Assembly: GCA_910577445.1 (NCBI GenBank)
Contig: CAJTMZ010000034.1
Coordinates: forward strand, 1-24,281
Source: an uncultured Lachnospiraceae bacterium
Lineage (GTDB): Bacteria > Bacillota > Clostridia > Lachnospirales > Lachnospiraceae
Direction: 5' to 3'
Length of the DNA: 24,281 bases
A program made the position numbers and the translations under genes. A model generated the notes under the pieces. It searched no databases, was not told the DNA's origin, and saw only the letters and a list, made by a program, of their open reading frames with translations. Every line of letters begins with the position of its first letter. The first letter of the stretch is position 1. This document shows, piece after piece, positions 14,652 through 23,319 of this stretch.

Positions 14652-15986
14652 TTATTTTGCTTCCTTTCTTTCCCTTATATAGAATCTCATAGGCGTCCCT
14701 TTAAATCCAAAGGCTTCCCTGATTTTGTTTTCAATATATCTGGTGTAGGAAAAATGCATCAGCTCTTTGTCGTTTACAAAGATAACAAAAGTGGGAGGCT
14801 TTACGCCAACCTGGGTGATATAGAAAAGCCGCAGGCGTTTTCCCTTGTCCGAAGGAGGCTGCTGCAGTGCCACGGCCTCGCTCATAATTTCATTGAGAAC
14901 GCCTGTGGAAACCCGCATAGCGTGATTTTCGCTTACCGTGTCAATCAGCTCGTAGAGACGGGAAACCCTCTGACCTGTGACGGCGGAGATAAAAAGAATT
15001 TCCGCATAAGGCATGTAGGACAAAACTTCTCTGATTTTTGCGGTATACTCGTTTACCGTCTTATTGTCCTTTTCTATCATGTCCCACTTATTCACCGCGA
15101 TAATGACCGCTTTTCCCCTGTCGTGGGCGATGCCTGCAATTTTGGCGTCCTGTTCCGTAACGCCTTCCGAAGCGTCAATCATAAGCACCACAATATCGGC
15201 CCGCTCCACGGCTCCTACCGTGCGGACAATCATGTAGCGTTCCAGTTCCTCTTTTATTTTATTTTTGCGCCGAAGTCCCGCCGTGTCAATAAAAACATAT
15301 TCTTTTCCGTTCCGGGTAATGGGCGTATCCACCGCATCCCTTGTGGTTCCCGCAATATCTGAGACTATCAGCCTGTTTTCGCCAATCATTTTGTTAATCA
15401 GAGAGGATTTCCCCACATTGGGCTTTCCCACAATGGCAATCCTGGTCTTATCGTCCTCCTCTTCCTGGCCGCTCTTTTCGCCAAAATAGGAAACAACCTC
15501 GTCAAGCATATCGCCAAGGCCCATTTTATTGGCGGAGGAAATGGCGTAAGGTTCCCCGATTCCCAGATTGTAAAATTCATACACGTCCGCCATGTACTTC
15601 TGGACGGAATCCACCTTGTTGACCGCAAGCACCACGGGCTTACGGGAATGCCTTAGCATGTCCGCCACTCTGGAATCGTCGTCCACAAGCCCCTGCTTTA
15701 CGTCCACCATAAAAATAATCACATCCGCCGTGTCTATGGCAATCTGCGCCTGCTCGCGCATCTGGGATAAAATAATATCCTTGCTGTCCGGCTCTATTCC
15801 CCCGGTATCAATCAGGGTGAAGGACTTGTCCAGCCAAGTTACGTCCGTATAAATCCTGTCCCTTGTTACCCCGGGCACATCCTGTACAATTGAAATCCTC
15901 TGTCCCGCCAATGCATTAAACAGCGTTGACTTTCCCACATTCGGCCTGCCAACCACCGCTACGATTGGTTTCCTGCTTTTGCTCAT
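14652..15986 (-). CDS. der: Ribosome-assembly GTPase Der (EngA)
   Basis: A 444-residue GTPase with two G domains in tandem and a C-terminal KH-like domain, needed for maturation of the 50S subunit. Domain 1 has GRPNVGKS (13-20), DTGG and NKVD. Domain 2 has GKPNVGKS (about 187-194), DTAG and NKWD. The C-terminus (RLRLFYITQVGVKPPTFVIFVND.. FGFKGTPMRFYIRERK) is the KH part. The length is normal. The gene follows DUF512 by 47 bases, a gap that holds a small GC-rich stem (16005-16018) but no T run. Clustering of a DUF512 protein with der is common in clostridia. Confidence 0.98.
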   Translation of the reverse strand: MSKSRKPIVAVVGRPNVGKSTLFNALAGQRISIVQDVPGVTRDRIYTDVTWLDKSFTLIDTGGIEPDSKDIILSQMREQAQIAIDTADVIIFMVDVKQGLVDDDSRVADMLRHSRKPVVLAVNKVDSVQKYMADVYEFYNLGIGEPYAISSANKMGLGDMLDEVVSYFGEKSGQEEEDDKTRIAIVGKPNVGKSSLINKMIGENRLIVSDIAGTTRDAVDTPITRNGKEYVFIDTAGLRRKNKIKEELERYMIVRTVGAVERADIVVLMIDASEGVTEQDAKIAGIAHDRGKAVIIAVNKWDMIEKDNKTVNEYTAKIREVLSYMPYAEILFISAVTGQRVSRLYELIDTVSENHAMRVSTGVLNEIMSEAVALQQPPSDKGKRLRLFYITQVGVKPPTFVIFVNDKELMHFSYTRYIENKIREAFGFKGTPMRFYIRERKEAK

Positions 15987-16033
15987 TTTCTAATCTCCAT
16001 TCTGCCGCCCGGGGGCGGTATAAAAACTGCCGC

Positions 16034-17368
16034 TTATCTGTTTTTCAAAACAGCTTCTACAAAATCATATCCGCTTGATTTTACAATATCTACTTTTACT
16101 TGTAAAGTTTTTTCCATTTCCGCAACCGTCACATCGTCCAGAAAAACCTCTTCCCCGCTGCGGAGCATGTTCTGCGAGAGCAAAAGCCTCTCGCCTAAAG
16201 GTTTATCCTGAAGCTGAGAAATGATATCATGCCCGGTAAGGAGTCCCGCCACCGTAATCATTTCCCCGAAAAAATGATTGGTAATCTCATAAACATGAAC
16301 GGTAAGCCCCGGAAAAAGAGCCGTAAGCTTTTCCGTCATTTTAAGGATATAAGGATAGGCCAGCTTCCCTGTGGCAATGGAGAGGCTTCGGTCTGTTTTC
16401 CGTTCCGGTTCTTCCTTAAGCCGCTCATAAGCCTCCTCAAACTCATCCAGTAAAAGACGTAGCATTCCCACGCCGTTTTCAAGCTGAAGATAGCCGTCAT
16501 AATTATCCTTAGGAGGAAGCTCCCGCCCCGCCAGAAGATACCATTCGTCGCTGGCATGGACAAAATGAACGCCCCTTGAGGTATAAATTTCTTTTTGAAA
16601 TTCATGTATCGTCTCAAGGACATTTTCCGCGTCCTCTGCCGTAAAGGGTTCTAAGGGGTAAAGCCCTTCCCGGTATCTGGAAAGCCCCACCGGCACCACG
16701 GACACGCTCTCAAGCACCGGAATGTATTCCGTCAGCTTCCGGATACTGTAACGCAGCTCTTCTTTGTCGTTTACCCCTTTGCAGAGCACAATCTGCCCGT
16801 TCATGGCAATCCCGGCCTCAAACAGCCTGTCCGCCTTTTTTAAGGCTTCCCCGGCAAAACGATTGTTCAGCATCTTACAGCGCAGCGCCGGATTCATGGT
16901 CTGAAAGGATATATTAATGGGCGAGAGGCGGTAACGGATAATCCTCTCCACGTCGTAGTCGGACATATTCGTGAGCGTTACATAATTTCCCTGAAGGAAA
17001 GAAAGCCTTGAATCGTCGTCCTTAAAGTAAAGGGTGTCCCGCATTCCTTTCGGCATCTGGTCGATAAAGCAGAATATGCACTTGTTGCGGCAGGTGCGGT
17101 AATCGTCCATCAGACCGTTTTCAAATACGATTCCAAGGTCTTCATCCTCTTCCTTTTCCACCTCCAAAAGCCACTGCTCCTTATCGGGCTTTTCAACCAG
17201 AATCTCAAGATATTCATTTTCAACCTGATACTGATAGTCGAAAATATCCCTGATTTCCTCGTCGTTTATGGCCAGAAGCCTGTCTCCAGCTTCCATTTCA
17301 AGCTCCATGGCGATACTGCCCGGGAGCACTTCTTTAATTGTGTGACCTTTTTGCTTTGATTTTTCCAT
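16034..17368 (-). CDS. DUF512 protein: PDZ domain plus radical-SAM-type cluster
   Basis: A 444-residue protein with a PDZ-like domain at about 8-65 (TIKEVLPGSIAMELEMEAGDRLLAINDEEI), then a radical-SAM-like core with cysteines at 93, 97 and 100 (TCRNKCIFCFIDQMP, a CxxxCxxC iron-sulfur motif), and the C-terminal DUF512 domain. There is no signal peptide. The family is widespread and conserved in Clostridia and often lies next to der, as here; its reaction is not known to me. The start at 17368 (MEKSKQKGH) has GAGGAAAAAT directly upstream; an ATG six codons earlier lacks a site. Its promoter abuts that of the divergent prs gene. Confidence 0.92.
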   Translation of the reverse strand: MEKSKQKGHTIKEVLPGSIAMELEMEAGDRLLAINDEEIRDIFDYQYQVENEYLEILVEKPDKEQWLLEVEKEEDEDLGIVFENGLMDDYRTCRNKCIFCFIDQMPKGMRDTLYFKDDDSRLSFLQGNYVTLTNMSDYDVERIIRYRLSPINISFQTMNPALRCKMLNNRFAGEALKKADRLFEAGIAMNGQIVLCKGVNDKEELRYSIRKLTEYIPVLESVSVVPVGLSRYREGLYPLEPFTAEDAENVLETIHEFQKEIYTSRGVHFVHASDEWYLLAGRELPPKDNYDGYLQLENGVGMLRLLLDEFEEAYERLKEEPERKTDRSLSIATGKLAYPYILKMTEKLTALFPGLTVHVYEITNHFFGEMITVAGLLTGHDIISQLQDKPLGERLLLSQNMLRSGEEVFLDDVTVAEMEKTLQVKVDIVKSSGYDFVEAVLKNR

Positions 17369-17403
17369 ATTTTTCCTCTGTCCCATCCGGCTGAACTGTT
17401 TTC

Positions 17404-17449
17404 ATTTTACTAGAATTTCCTTGACGTGTCACTAGCATAATGTTATAAA
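17404..17449. promoter_or_regulatory. Back-to-back divergent promoters for prs and DUF512-der-plsY-gpsA
   Basis: Plus strand: TTGACG (17421-17426), 17-base spacer, TATAAA (17444-17449), serving prs. Minus strand: GTGACA (17432-17427), 17-base spacer, TAAAAT (17409-17404), serving the DUF512 cluster. The two -35 boxes touch each other and share the dyad TGAC-GT-GTCA. The two polymerases should not be able to bind at the same time. Confidence 0.65.
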
Positions 17450-17489
17450 ATAAAGTATATATCACTATTTTTATTTTACGGAGGTCGCC

Positions 17490-18674
17490 ATGCCTAACTT
17501 GCATGAACTCGAAGCCGCTATTCCTGTTGCACCCTTAAAGCTGGTTGTTATGGACTCCGCTGTAAACCTGGGGGAAAATGTAAACAGCCATCTTGTGAGC
17601 TTCAGAAAAAGCGTGAAAAATATCGCAAAAAACAATCCTGCCTTTGAAGGGTATCTTTCGGACAACTATATTCTGGACAGCACCTGTTACCGCTTTGGTT
17701 CCGGCGAGGGCAAAGCGCTTCTCTCCGAATCGGTAAGAGGAAAGGACCTCTTTATCCTGACCGACGTCTGTAATCACAGTATTCCTTATAAAATAAACGG
17801 CTATACCAACTTCAAATCTCCTGACGACCACTATCAGGATTTAAAAAGGGTCATTGCCGCCGCCAACGGCAAGGCGCACCGTGTCAATGTGATTATACCT
17901 TTTTTGTACGAAGGCCGTCAGCACAAAAGAAACGGACATGAATCCTTAGACTGCGCCCAGGCGATTGAGGAATTAAGCAAAATGGGCATCAGCAATTTAA
18001 TCACCTTCGACGCCCATGACCCCAGCATTCAAAACGCGGCTCCCCTGTGCGGGTTTGACAATTTCACACCGCCCTATCAGTTTATCAGTGCTCTGCTTGC
18101 GGCGGACGACAGCCTTTTGATTGACAGAGAACATCTGGTTGTGGTAAGTCCCAACGAAAACGCGTTGGACCGTGCCGTTTATTTCGCCAATGTGCTGGAA
18201 GTCAATACCGGAACCTTTTATAACCGTTTTGCCTCCCATTCCGCCCTATCCACCCATGAATTTTTAGGGGATAATGTGGACGGAAAGGACGTCATCATCA
18301 TCAACGATATTATAACCACCGGAAAAAGCATGATTGAAAAAGCCCAAAGATTAAAGGAAATGAACGCTAAACGGGTTTTCATCTGCTGTACTTTCGGCCT
18401 TTTTACGGAAGGGCTTTCCCGCTTTGACGAGGCTTACGAGCAGTGCTGCTTTGACAGAATTATCACCACCAATTTAACTTACCGGATTCCGGAACTAAAG
18501 ACCCGTCCCTATTATATAGAAGCGGATATGAGCAAGTTCCTTGCGTCCATCATTGACTTTATGAACCACGATTCTTCCATGGCAAATGTTTATACGCCTA
18601 CCGATAAGATTCATCAGATTTTAGGCCGTTACAATAACCGGGAGGATGATTTTTCCATAAGCGAGTATTCATAA
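17490..18674 (+). CDS. prs: Ribose-phosphate pyrophosphokinase, long clostridial type
   Basis: PRPP synthetase transfers pyrophosphate from ATP to ribose-5-phosphate, making the PRPP used for nucleotides, histidine and tryptophan. At 394 residues it is clearly longer than the usual ~315. The N-terminal half keeps RFGSGEGKALLSESVRGKD, PFLYEGRQHKRNGHESLDCAQAIEEL and ITFDAHDPSIQ, matching the ATP-binding and flexible regions. The C-terminal half has the ribose-5-phosphate loop INDIITTGKS (271-280), with Asn-Asp where classic enzymes have Asp-Asp. The ending TRPYYIEADMSKFLASIIDFMNHDSS is specific to this subgroup. The ATG follows GGAGG by five bases. It is the only intact plus-strand gene, transcribed from its own promoter and ending at a bidirectional terminator. 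Confidence 0.93.
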   Translation: MPNLHELEAAIPVAPLKLVVMDSAVNLGENVNSHLVSFRKSVKNIAKNNPAFEGYLSDNYILDSTCYRFGSGEGKALLSESVRGKDLFILTDVCNHSIPYKINGYTNFKSPDDHYQDLKRVIAAANGKAHRVNVIIPFLYEGRQHKRNGHESLDCAQAIEELSKMGISNLITFDAHDPSIQNAAPLCGFDNFTPPYQFISALLAADDSLLIDREHLVVVSPNENALDRAVYFANVLEVNTGTFYNRFASHSALSTHEFLGDNVDGKDVIIINDIITTGKSMIEKAQRLKEMNAKRVFICCTFGLFTEGLSRFDEAYEQCCFDRIITTNLTYRIPELKTRPYYIEADMSKFLASIIDFMNHDSSMANVYTPTDKIHQILGRYNNREDDFSISEYS

Positions 18675-18744
18675 GTTTTAGCACAGAGCAGGTTTCCTGT
18701 TTCCAAAGAAGAGATTTCAAAGAAAAGTTTTCAAAGAAAGACAG

Positions 18745-18793
18745 GCAATGCAAAAGCTCCCGACTCAAATCCGGTCAGGAGCTTTTTTATTGC
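18745..18793. terminator. Bidirectional terminator between prs and the histidine kinase gene
   Basis: GCAATGCAAAAGCTCC and GGAGCTTTTTTATTGC face each other around a loop region that also holds short partly complementary arms (CGAC/GGTC). The stem AAAAGCTCC/GGAGCTTTT has T runs at both ends, so it can stop prs transcripts on the plus strand and kinase transcripts on the minus strand. Upstream, TTTCAAAGAAA occurs at 18715-18725 and 18729-18739, with a weaker copy near 18700; I attach no function to it. Confidence 0.85.
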
Positions 18794-18797
18794 ATCT

Positions 18798-21458
18798 TTA
18801 TTTTTCTTCCAGCAGAGGGAATATCAGATTTACCTTGAACAAATCTCCGTCCATGACGATTTCAAACGTTCCCTTCTGGGCTTCCGTCAGGTTCTTTGCA
18901 ATGGAAAGGCCAAGTCCGCTCCCTTCCGTGGTTCTCGATTCGTCCCCGCGGATAAATCTCTCCGTCAGCTCGCTGGGATTTACCTTCAAAGGCTGCGCCG
19001 AAATATTTTTGATAGAGAGCATTACGTGCATTTCCCCGTCCTGGCCTTTAAAAGAGCCCAAATCGATATATACTCTTGTACCCGCCAGCGCATATTTGAA
19101 AATGTTGTTGAACAGATTTTCAATGACCCGCCAGGTGCTTCTGCTGTCAGCCTCAATGAACACGAAGTTTTTGGCTGTCCGGAAAACGGGGTACAGCGAC
19201 TTTTCCTCAAACTTCTCAGAAAATTCCCCTATGGTCTGATTTAACAGTTCCACCAGATTGATTTTCTCCCAGTGAAGAACGATATTGCCGGAGGAAATCT
19301 TGGAAGCCTCCACCAAATCGTCCGTGAGCTGCTTCAGACGCTGGGATTTCACATCCAATATTCCGATGTATTCCCTGACTTTCGGATTATCCACGTTTTC
19401 CCTTTTAATTAAATCCACATAATTGATGATGGAGGTCAGCGGCGTTTTGATATCGTGGGAGACATTGGTAATCAAATCGGCTTTCAGCCGCTCGTCTTTC
19501 ATACTGGTTTCTACGGCAGCCCTCACGCTGTCTCCGATGCTGTTTACCGCACGGGCAAGCACAAGCTCGTCGCCCCGCATGCCATCTTCTTTTACCTGAT
19601 GGGAAATATCCCCCTGGCTGATTCTCTCAATCCCTTTTAAAATCTTCTGCCTTGCAACTGCGGAGTTGTATAGCAGATATCCCACAACACCGTCCGCCGT
19701 CAAAAGGATAAGCATTCCCAACGTAATTCCACCGATTTTTATCTGGCCGCCGGTCGCCATACGGCTCAGCCCGTACATGACAACCAGATTAAAAAGGGTA
19801 AACACCCCAAAGGGAACGCAGACCCGCATAAGAAGGGTGGAATTTTTGTAGGCGTAGGCCGTCCCTTTCCTTAACATGCGTCCAATCCGTCTTAAAAGGC
19901 TGGCCTTCCAGAGCGTCCCGGCTTTTATTCTCCTCACAAAGCTGTAATAGAAGAAGGAGAAAAGAAGGCTGATAAGCAGCACCGCAGCTTCTGCCAGCGC
20001 CACCAGAAGCACTCTGTTTGACAGGTGCCATACCGGCCCTGATGCCGCTTTGATTCCAAAAAACAGTACGGCAAAAACTCCGGCGGCAGCCAGCGCCATA
20101 ATTTCCGTGGGAACATAATCTTCGGACTGAAGATTAACAAATACCTCTCCCGTATCCTTTCTCCTTACCAGCCCTTCTTTCATGGTTAAAATCACCAGAA
20201 GGAACAGATAGACAACAAGACATATCACACCGCCCACAAGATACTGCCACATATAAGGAACATAATTCCCAAATCCCGCTTTCGCCTGCAAAAAACCGTC
20301 CGCAGCGCCATAGCCAGAATCCACCCCAATCATAATCTGGGTATTTTCCGGGTAGGCATATTCATAGCCGTTTAAAATATACCGCAGAGTGGTCTCTTCT
20401 ATCAGGGTATTCGTATCATATAAGACATTTTCCGCATCATAAAAAACATATTTGTCGCATTTTTCAAGCAGCTCTTTTTTCAAATCGGAAACCGATTCGG
20501 CTTTCGTATCCATATTGCTGAAAATCTGGGTCCTGTCTCCGATGGTTTTTCTGATAAAATAGACAATATTGCTGCTTTCGGAATCATAATAATCCTTATA
20601 ACCCAAATACTCCTTATAGTTGATATTAAGGTCATCGGCCGCCTTTTTCACATTGCTGCAAAGCTCGTAATATTCCTCCCACGATGACACATAATCCTCT
20701 ATGTTCTTTCCTTCCACCGTGTGGTATCTGTTCTTAAGCACCGTGGCGTTTACTTCGTCCCTCTCGATATCGCCGCTTTCCAGAAGGTTTCCGGATACAT
20801 CCCTTACGCTGACGGCGCTGGAAAAATCCGAATTTAAGTAACTGACCGTTCCGCCGTTGTAATCGCTTAAATCCACCGTCGTCACCACCCGGTACCTGCT
20901 CAGAAATTCGTCTGCCTCCTGACCGCTCATATAGGTTTCCAGCGTGGAAAAACCGGCCTGGGACCATTTAATCAAATCGTCCAGATAATAGGATGCGGTG
21001 ATATATTCTCTGGGCATTTCCCCGTACCTTCCCGCAAAGGCGGTGACGTCAATTTCCTTTCCCGGGTCGTACCGCGCATCCGTTTCCATCTGGCTCCTTA
21101 TGGTTCCGTAACAGATAATATCCGAAACGCTGCTGCCAAGAAGGTGGTTGAACATTTCCGAATCCTCAAAAGAGCCCTGGTTTTCCCGCGTCAGCCGGTA
21201 AGCCTCCGTCCCGGTTCTGGTATCCACGATTACATAGGAGCCCGCGAGGACCGTCACAAAAAAGAAAGCCGCCATTACCAGCGCGATATGCTGCAACGTA
21301 TGGAAAAACAGGCTTTTTCTGCTTCCCTTTCTCTTTTTTCCCCTCTTTACGGGCTTCCCGGCCTCCCGCTTTTTCCTTTCCTCCCCGTTTTCCTGATTCC
21401 TTTCATTTTCCGAAAGCTCCTGCTGCTTAAGAGCTTCTTTATTTTCCATCTTTTCCAT
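18798..21458 (-). CDS. Large multi-pass sensor histidine kinase
   Basis: An 886-residue membrane kinase. Residues 1-50 are a very basic, charged cytoplasmic tail, followed by the first membrane segment (about 52-78). A large outside domain spans about 79-403, with no recognised sensor fold. Then come five more membrane segments at about 404-427, 452-472, 482-507, 541-566 and 577-600, and a HAMP-like linker (600-652). The phospho-acceptor is H668 in NVSHDIKTPLTS. The ATPase domain has NLFNNIFKYAL (N box) and GSGLGLSIAKNL (G2); the usual DxGxG box is replaced by IKNISAQPL, a pattern I know from related clostridial kinases. It is 20 bases after its response regulator. The signal is unknown; the nearby membrane protease gene suggests an envelope cue. 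Confidence 0.93.
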   Translation of the reverse strand: MEKMENKEALKQQELSENERNQENGEERKKREAGKPVKRGKKRKGSRKSLFFHTLQHIALVMAAFFFVTVLAGSYVIVDTRTGTEAYRLTRENQGSFEDSEMFNHLLGSSVSDIICYGTIRSQMETDARYDPGKEIDVTAFAGRYGEMPREYITASYYLDDLIKWSQAGFSTLETYMSGQEADEFLSRYRVVTTVDLSDYNGGTVSYLNSDFSSAVSVRDVSGNLLESGDIERDEVNATVLKNRYHTVEGKNIEDYVSSWEEYYELCSNVKKAADDLNINYKEYLGYKDYYDSESSNIVYFIRKTIGDRTQIFSNMDTKAESVSDLKKELLEKCDKYVFYDAENVLYDTNTLIEETTLRYILNGYEYAYPENTQIMIGVDSGYGAADGFLQAKAGFGNYVPYMWQYLVGGVICLVVYLFLLVILTMKEGLVRRKDTGEVFVNLQSEDYVPTEIMALAAAGVFAVLFFGIKAASGPVWHLSNRVLLVALAEAAVLLISLLFSFFYYSFVRRIKAGTLWKASLLRRIGRMLRKGTAYAYKNSTLLMRVCVPFGVFTLFNLVVMYGLSRMATGGQIKIGGITLGMLILLTADGVVGYLLYNSAVARQKILKGIERISQGDISHQVKEDGMRGDELVLARAVNSIGDSVRAAVETSMKDERLKADLITNVSHDIKTPLTSIINYVDLIKRENVDNPKVREYIGILDVKSQRLKQLTDDLVEASKISSGNIVLHWEKINLVELLNQTIGEFSEKFEEKSLYPVFRTAKNFVFIEADSRSTWRVIENLFNNIFKYALAGTRVYIDLGSFKGQDGEMHVMLSIKNISAQPLKVNPSELTERFIRGDESRTTEGSGLGLSIAKNLTEAQKGTFEIVMDGDLFKVNLIFPLLEEK

Positions 21459-21478
21459 AGCTTCCCCCGCCTTTGTAT

Positions 21479-22177
21479 TTATGTCGCCTGCTTTTCAATT
21501 TTGTACCCCACTCCCCATACTACCTTCAGGTACCGGGGGTCCTTCGGATTAATCTCTATTTTTTCCCGAATGTGCCGGATATGAACCGCAACCGTATTGT
21601 CCGCGCCGATGGCCTCCTCGTTCCAGATGCTTTCATAAATCTGGTCAATGGAAAATACCTTTCCCTGATTTTTCACCAGCAGCAAAAGAATATTGTATTC
21701 AATGGGCGTTAACTTTACGCTCTCTCCGTCCACCGTCACTTCCTTGGTGTCGTCGTTGATGCACAGCCCGCCCACGGTAAAAAGCGCGTTATTTTCCACA
21801 TTCAGATTGCCAAGCTGGGTATAGCGCCTTAAATTGGATTTCACCCTTGCCACAAGCTCTAAGGGGTTAAAAGGCTTTGTCACATAATCGTCCGCTCCGA
21901 TATTCAGTCCCAGGATTTTATCCGTATCTTCCGATTTCGCAGAGAGGAAAATAATCGGAATACTGCTGTACTCACGGATTTTCAAGGTGGCATGAATACC
22001 GTCTAATTTCGGCATCATAATGTCTATGATAAGAAGCTGGATATTTTGCTCCTTCAGCATCTTTATGGCCTGTTCCCCGTCATAAGCCTTGTAAATCTGG
22101 TATCCTTCCTGCTTTAAATAAATCTCAATGGCGTCCACGATTTCTTTATCGTCGTCGCAAACAAGAATATTTGTCAT
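21479..22177 (-). CDS. OmpR/PhoB-family response regulator
   Basis: A 232-residue regulator. The receiver domain (1-120) has the acidic pair D8/D9, phospho-acceptor D52 in LLIIDIMMPKLDG, T/S position S79 and K101 in YVTKPFNPLEL. The C-terminal winged helix (about 132-230) reads VKLTPIEYNILLLLVKNQGKVFS and GADNTVAVHIRHIREKIEINPKDPRYLKVVWGVGYKIE. It belongs with the kinase immediately downstream. It is divergent from the CPBP protease gene across a 226-base AT-rich gap that contains TTAAG-type direct repeats, the kind of sites OmpR-type proteins bind. The ribosome site is AAGGA eight bases before the ATG. Confidence 0.95.
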   Translation of the reverse strand: MTNILVCDDDKEIVDAIEIYLKQEGYQIYKAYDGEQAIKMLKEQNIQLLIIDIMMPKLDGIHATLKIREYSSIPIIFLSAKSEDTDKILGLNIGADDYVTKPFNPLELVARVKSNLRRYTQLGNLNVENNALFTVGGLCINDDTKEVTVDGESVKLTPIEYNILLLLVKNQGKVFSIDQIYESIWNEEAIGADNTVAVHIRHIREKIEINPKDPRYLKVVWGVGYKIEKQAT

Positions 22178-22258
22178 GGCGTTTTTCCTTTTCTGTATTC
22201 TTTTCTGAAATTTTCATACTGCCGCTTTGGCTGATGTTATGATTAAACCATAAAAATT

Positions 22259-22332
22259 TTAAGGTTCCGATTGGAAAATAGTTAAGATTTCCTTAATATT
22301 AAATTTACATCAGGAGTAGAGATATTTAGTAT
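22259..22332 (+). promoter_or_regulatory. CPBP gene promoter with upstream OmpR-type direct repeats
   Basis: The plus strand has TTTACA (22304-22309), 17 bases, then TAGTAT (22327-22332). Just upstream is TTAAGA (22282-22287), five bases, TTAATA (22293-22298): two similar hexamers with an 11-base period. TTAAGG at 22259-22264 lies 23 bases before the first. Sites of this spacing next to a -35 box are typical of activation by an OmpR-family regulator, and one is encoded next door. No convincing minus-strand promoter for the regulator was found in the gap. Confidence 0.5.
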
Positions 22333-22403
22333 GATATGATTATATTACATTTCCACAAATAAACAAGATAAAAGAAGTATATGAAAAATATGAGGGGATA
22401 ATA

Positions 22404-23235
22404 ATGAAGTGTCGTGTTATAAAACCGCCCAAAAAAGATTCGGTTGACCGGAAATATTTTATATTTTGGTGTATATTTATATTGCTTTATGTAGGTGGAA
22501 TAATAATACCTTTGGAAACAACTCCACACTACCATAATTTTCAGTCCAGAGTCTGGAGCTGGACTGAAATCTTAATTTTGTTATTGGCGGTGTATTATAA
22601 TATCAGGACAAAACGCTTTCACTGGAAGCAGGCAGCCATGTCTTTGCTTCTCGGAGCAGTATGCCTGTTTTCTCTGTTTCGGGACCCCAGGACGATGGAT
22701 ATTATTATTACCAGCGTCTGTGTGACGGTTACATTTTATTCGGCATGCAGACTATATGAATTAGCGGACAGAGAAAATGTTTCAATTCATACAGGTATTA
22801 TAAAGAGTATTCGATATTTCATCACAGGCGCAGTTATTTCTATTCCGCTGGCAGTTCTTAATGTATTATTCATTAAGCCGTCAGATAAATATAAGAAATG
22901 TGTTAAGTTCTGCTGTCTTTGCCTTGAAACCTGCAATAGCCGAGGAAGTAATATTTCGTTTCTTCTTACTGGCATATGCTTACTATTTAACTTACGGTAA
23001 AGCAGAAACACGTTTTCAAAATGTATTAATATATATTTTATTGATAATTCCACATGAGTTGCTTCATTATCCTGACTTATTTATAAAATCGCCTGGTTTG
23101 GCGGTTGTGATGTGTATATTAAATGGATTGCTTTTTAATCTGCCTATGGCATTATTAATGAAAAAGAAAAATCTGCAAATGGCAATAGGTATGCATTGGT
23201 TTATAGATTTTGTCAGGTTTGCTGCCGGTTTTTAA
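22404..23235 (+). pseudogene. CPBP-family intramembrane metalloprotease, frameshifted
   Basis: Two overlapping reading frames together encode one CPBP (Abi-type) membrane protease of about 276 residues. Frame one (22404-23000) has a start after GAGGGG and gives five hydrophobic segments (YFIFWCIFILLYVGGIIIPL to ISIPLAVLNVLF). From about 22862-22920 the match passes to the frame one base further (to 23235), which carries the active-site motifs AEEVIFRFFL, IIPHELLH and MHWFIDF. One extra base within that interval would explain the break. As it stands the first frame ends in a short unrelated tail with no catalytic motif. The gene is clearly more AT-rich than its neighbours, hinting at transfer. 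A read error cannot be excluded. Family roles include prenyl-protein processing and self-immunity to peptides. Confidence 0.8.
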
Positions 23236-23319
23236 AATCCCGCTTTTGCTTTTTTGCAAAAATACCGTTGGCACTTTAATCAGGCCATTTTCCCTGCGTT
23301 CAACCAGCCTCTTAATTCT

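Noticed and set aside
16005..16018. GC-rich hairpin between DUF512 and der as a terminator
   Set aside because: The stem is only five pairs with a 4-base loop and has no T run; der appears to be in the same operon.
18700..18739. Triplicated TTTC(C)AAAGAA repeat as a CRISPR-like or regulatory array
   Set aside because: Units are about 11 bases with 3-4 base gaps in the AT-rich tail after prs; too short and irregular for an array, and likely chance or slippage.
23251..23272. TTTTTGCAAAAA palindrome between the CPBP gene and pgeF as a terminator
   Set aside because: The dyad has no loop and only six weak pairs per arm; it cannot form a stable terminator hairpin.
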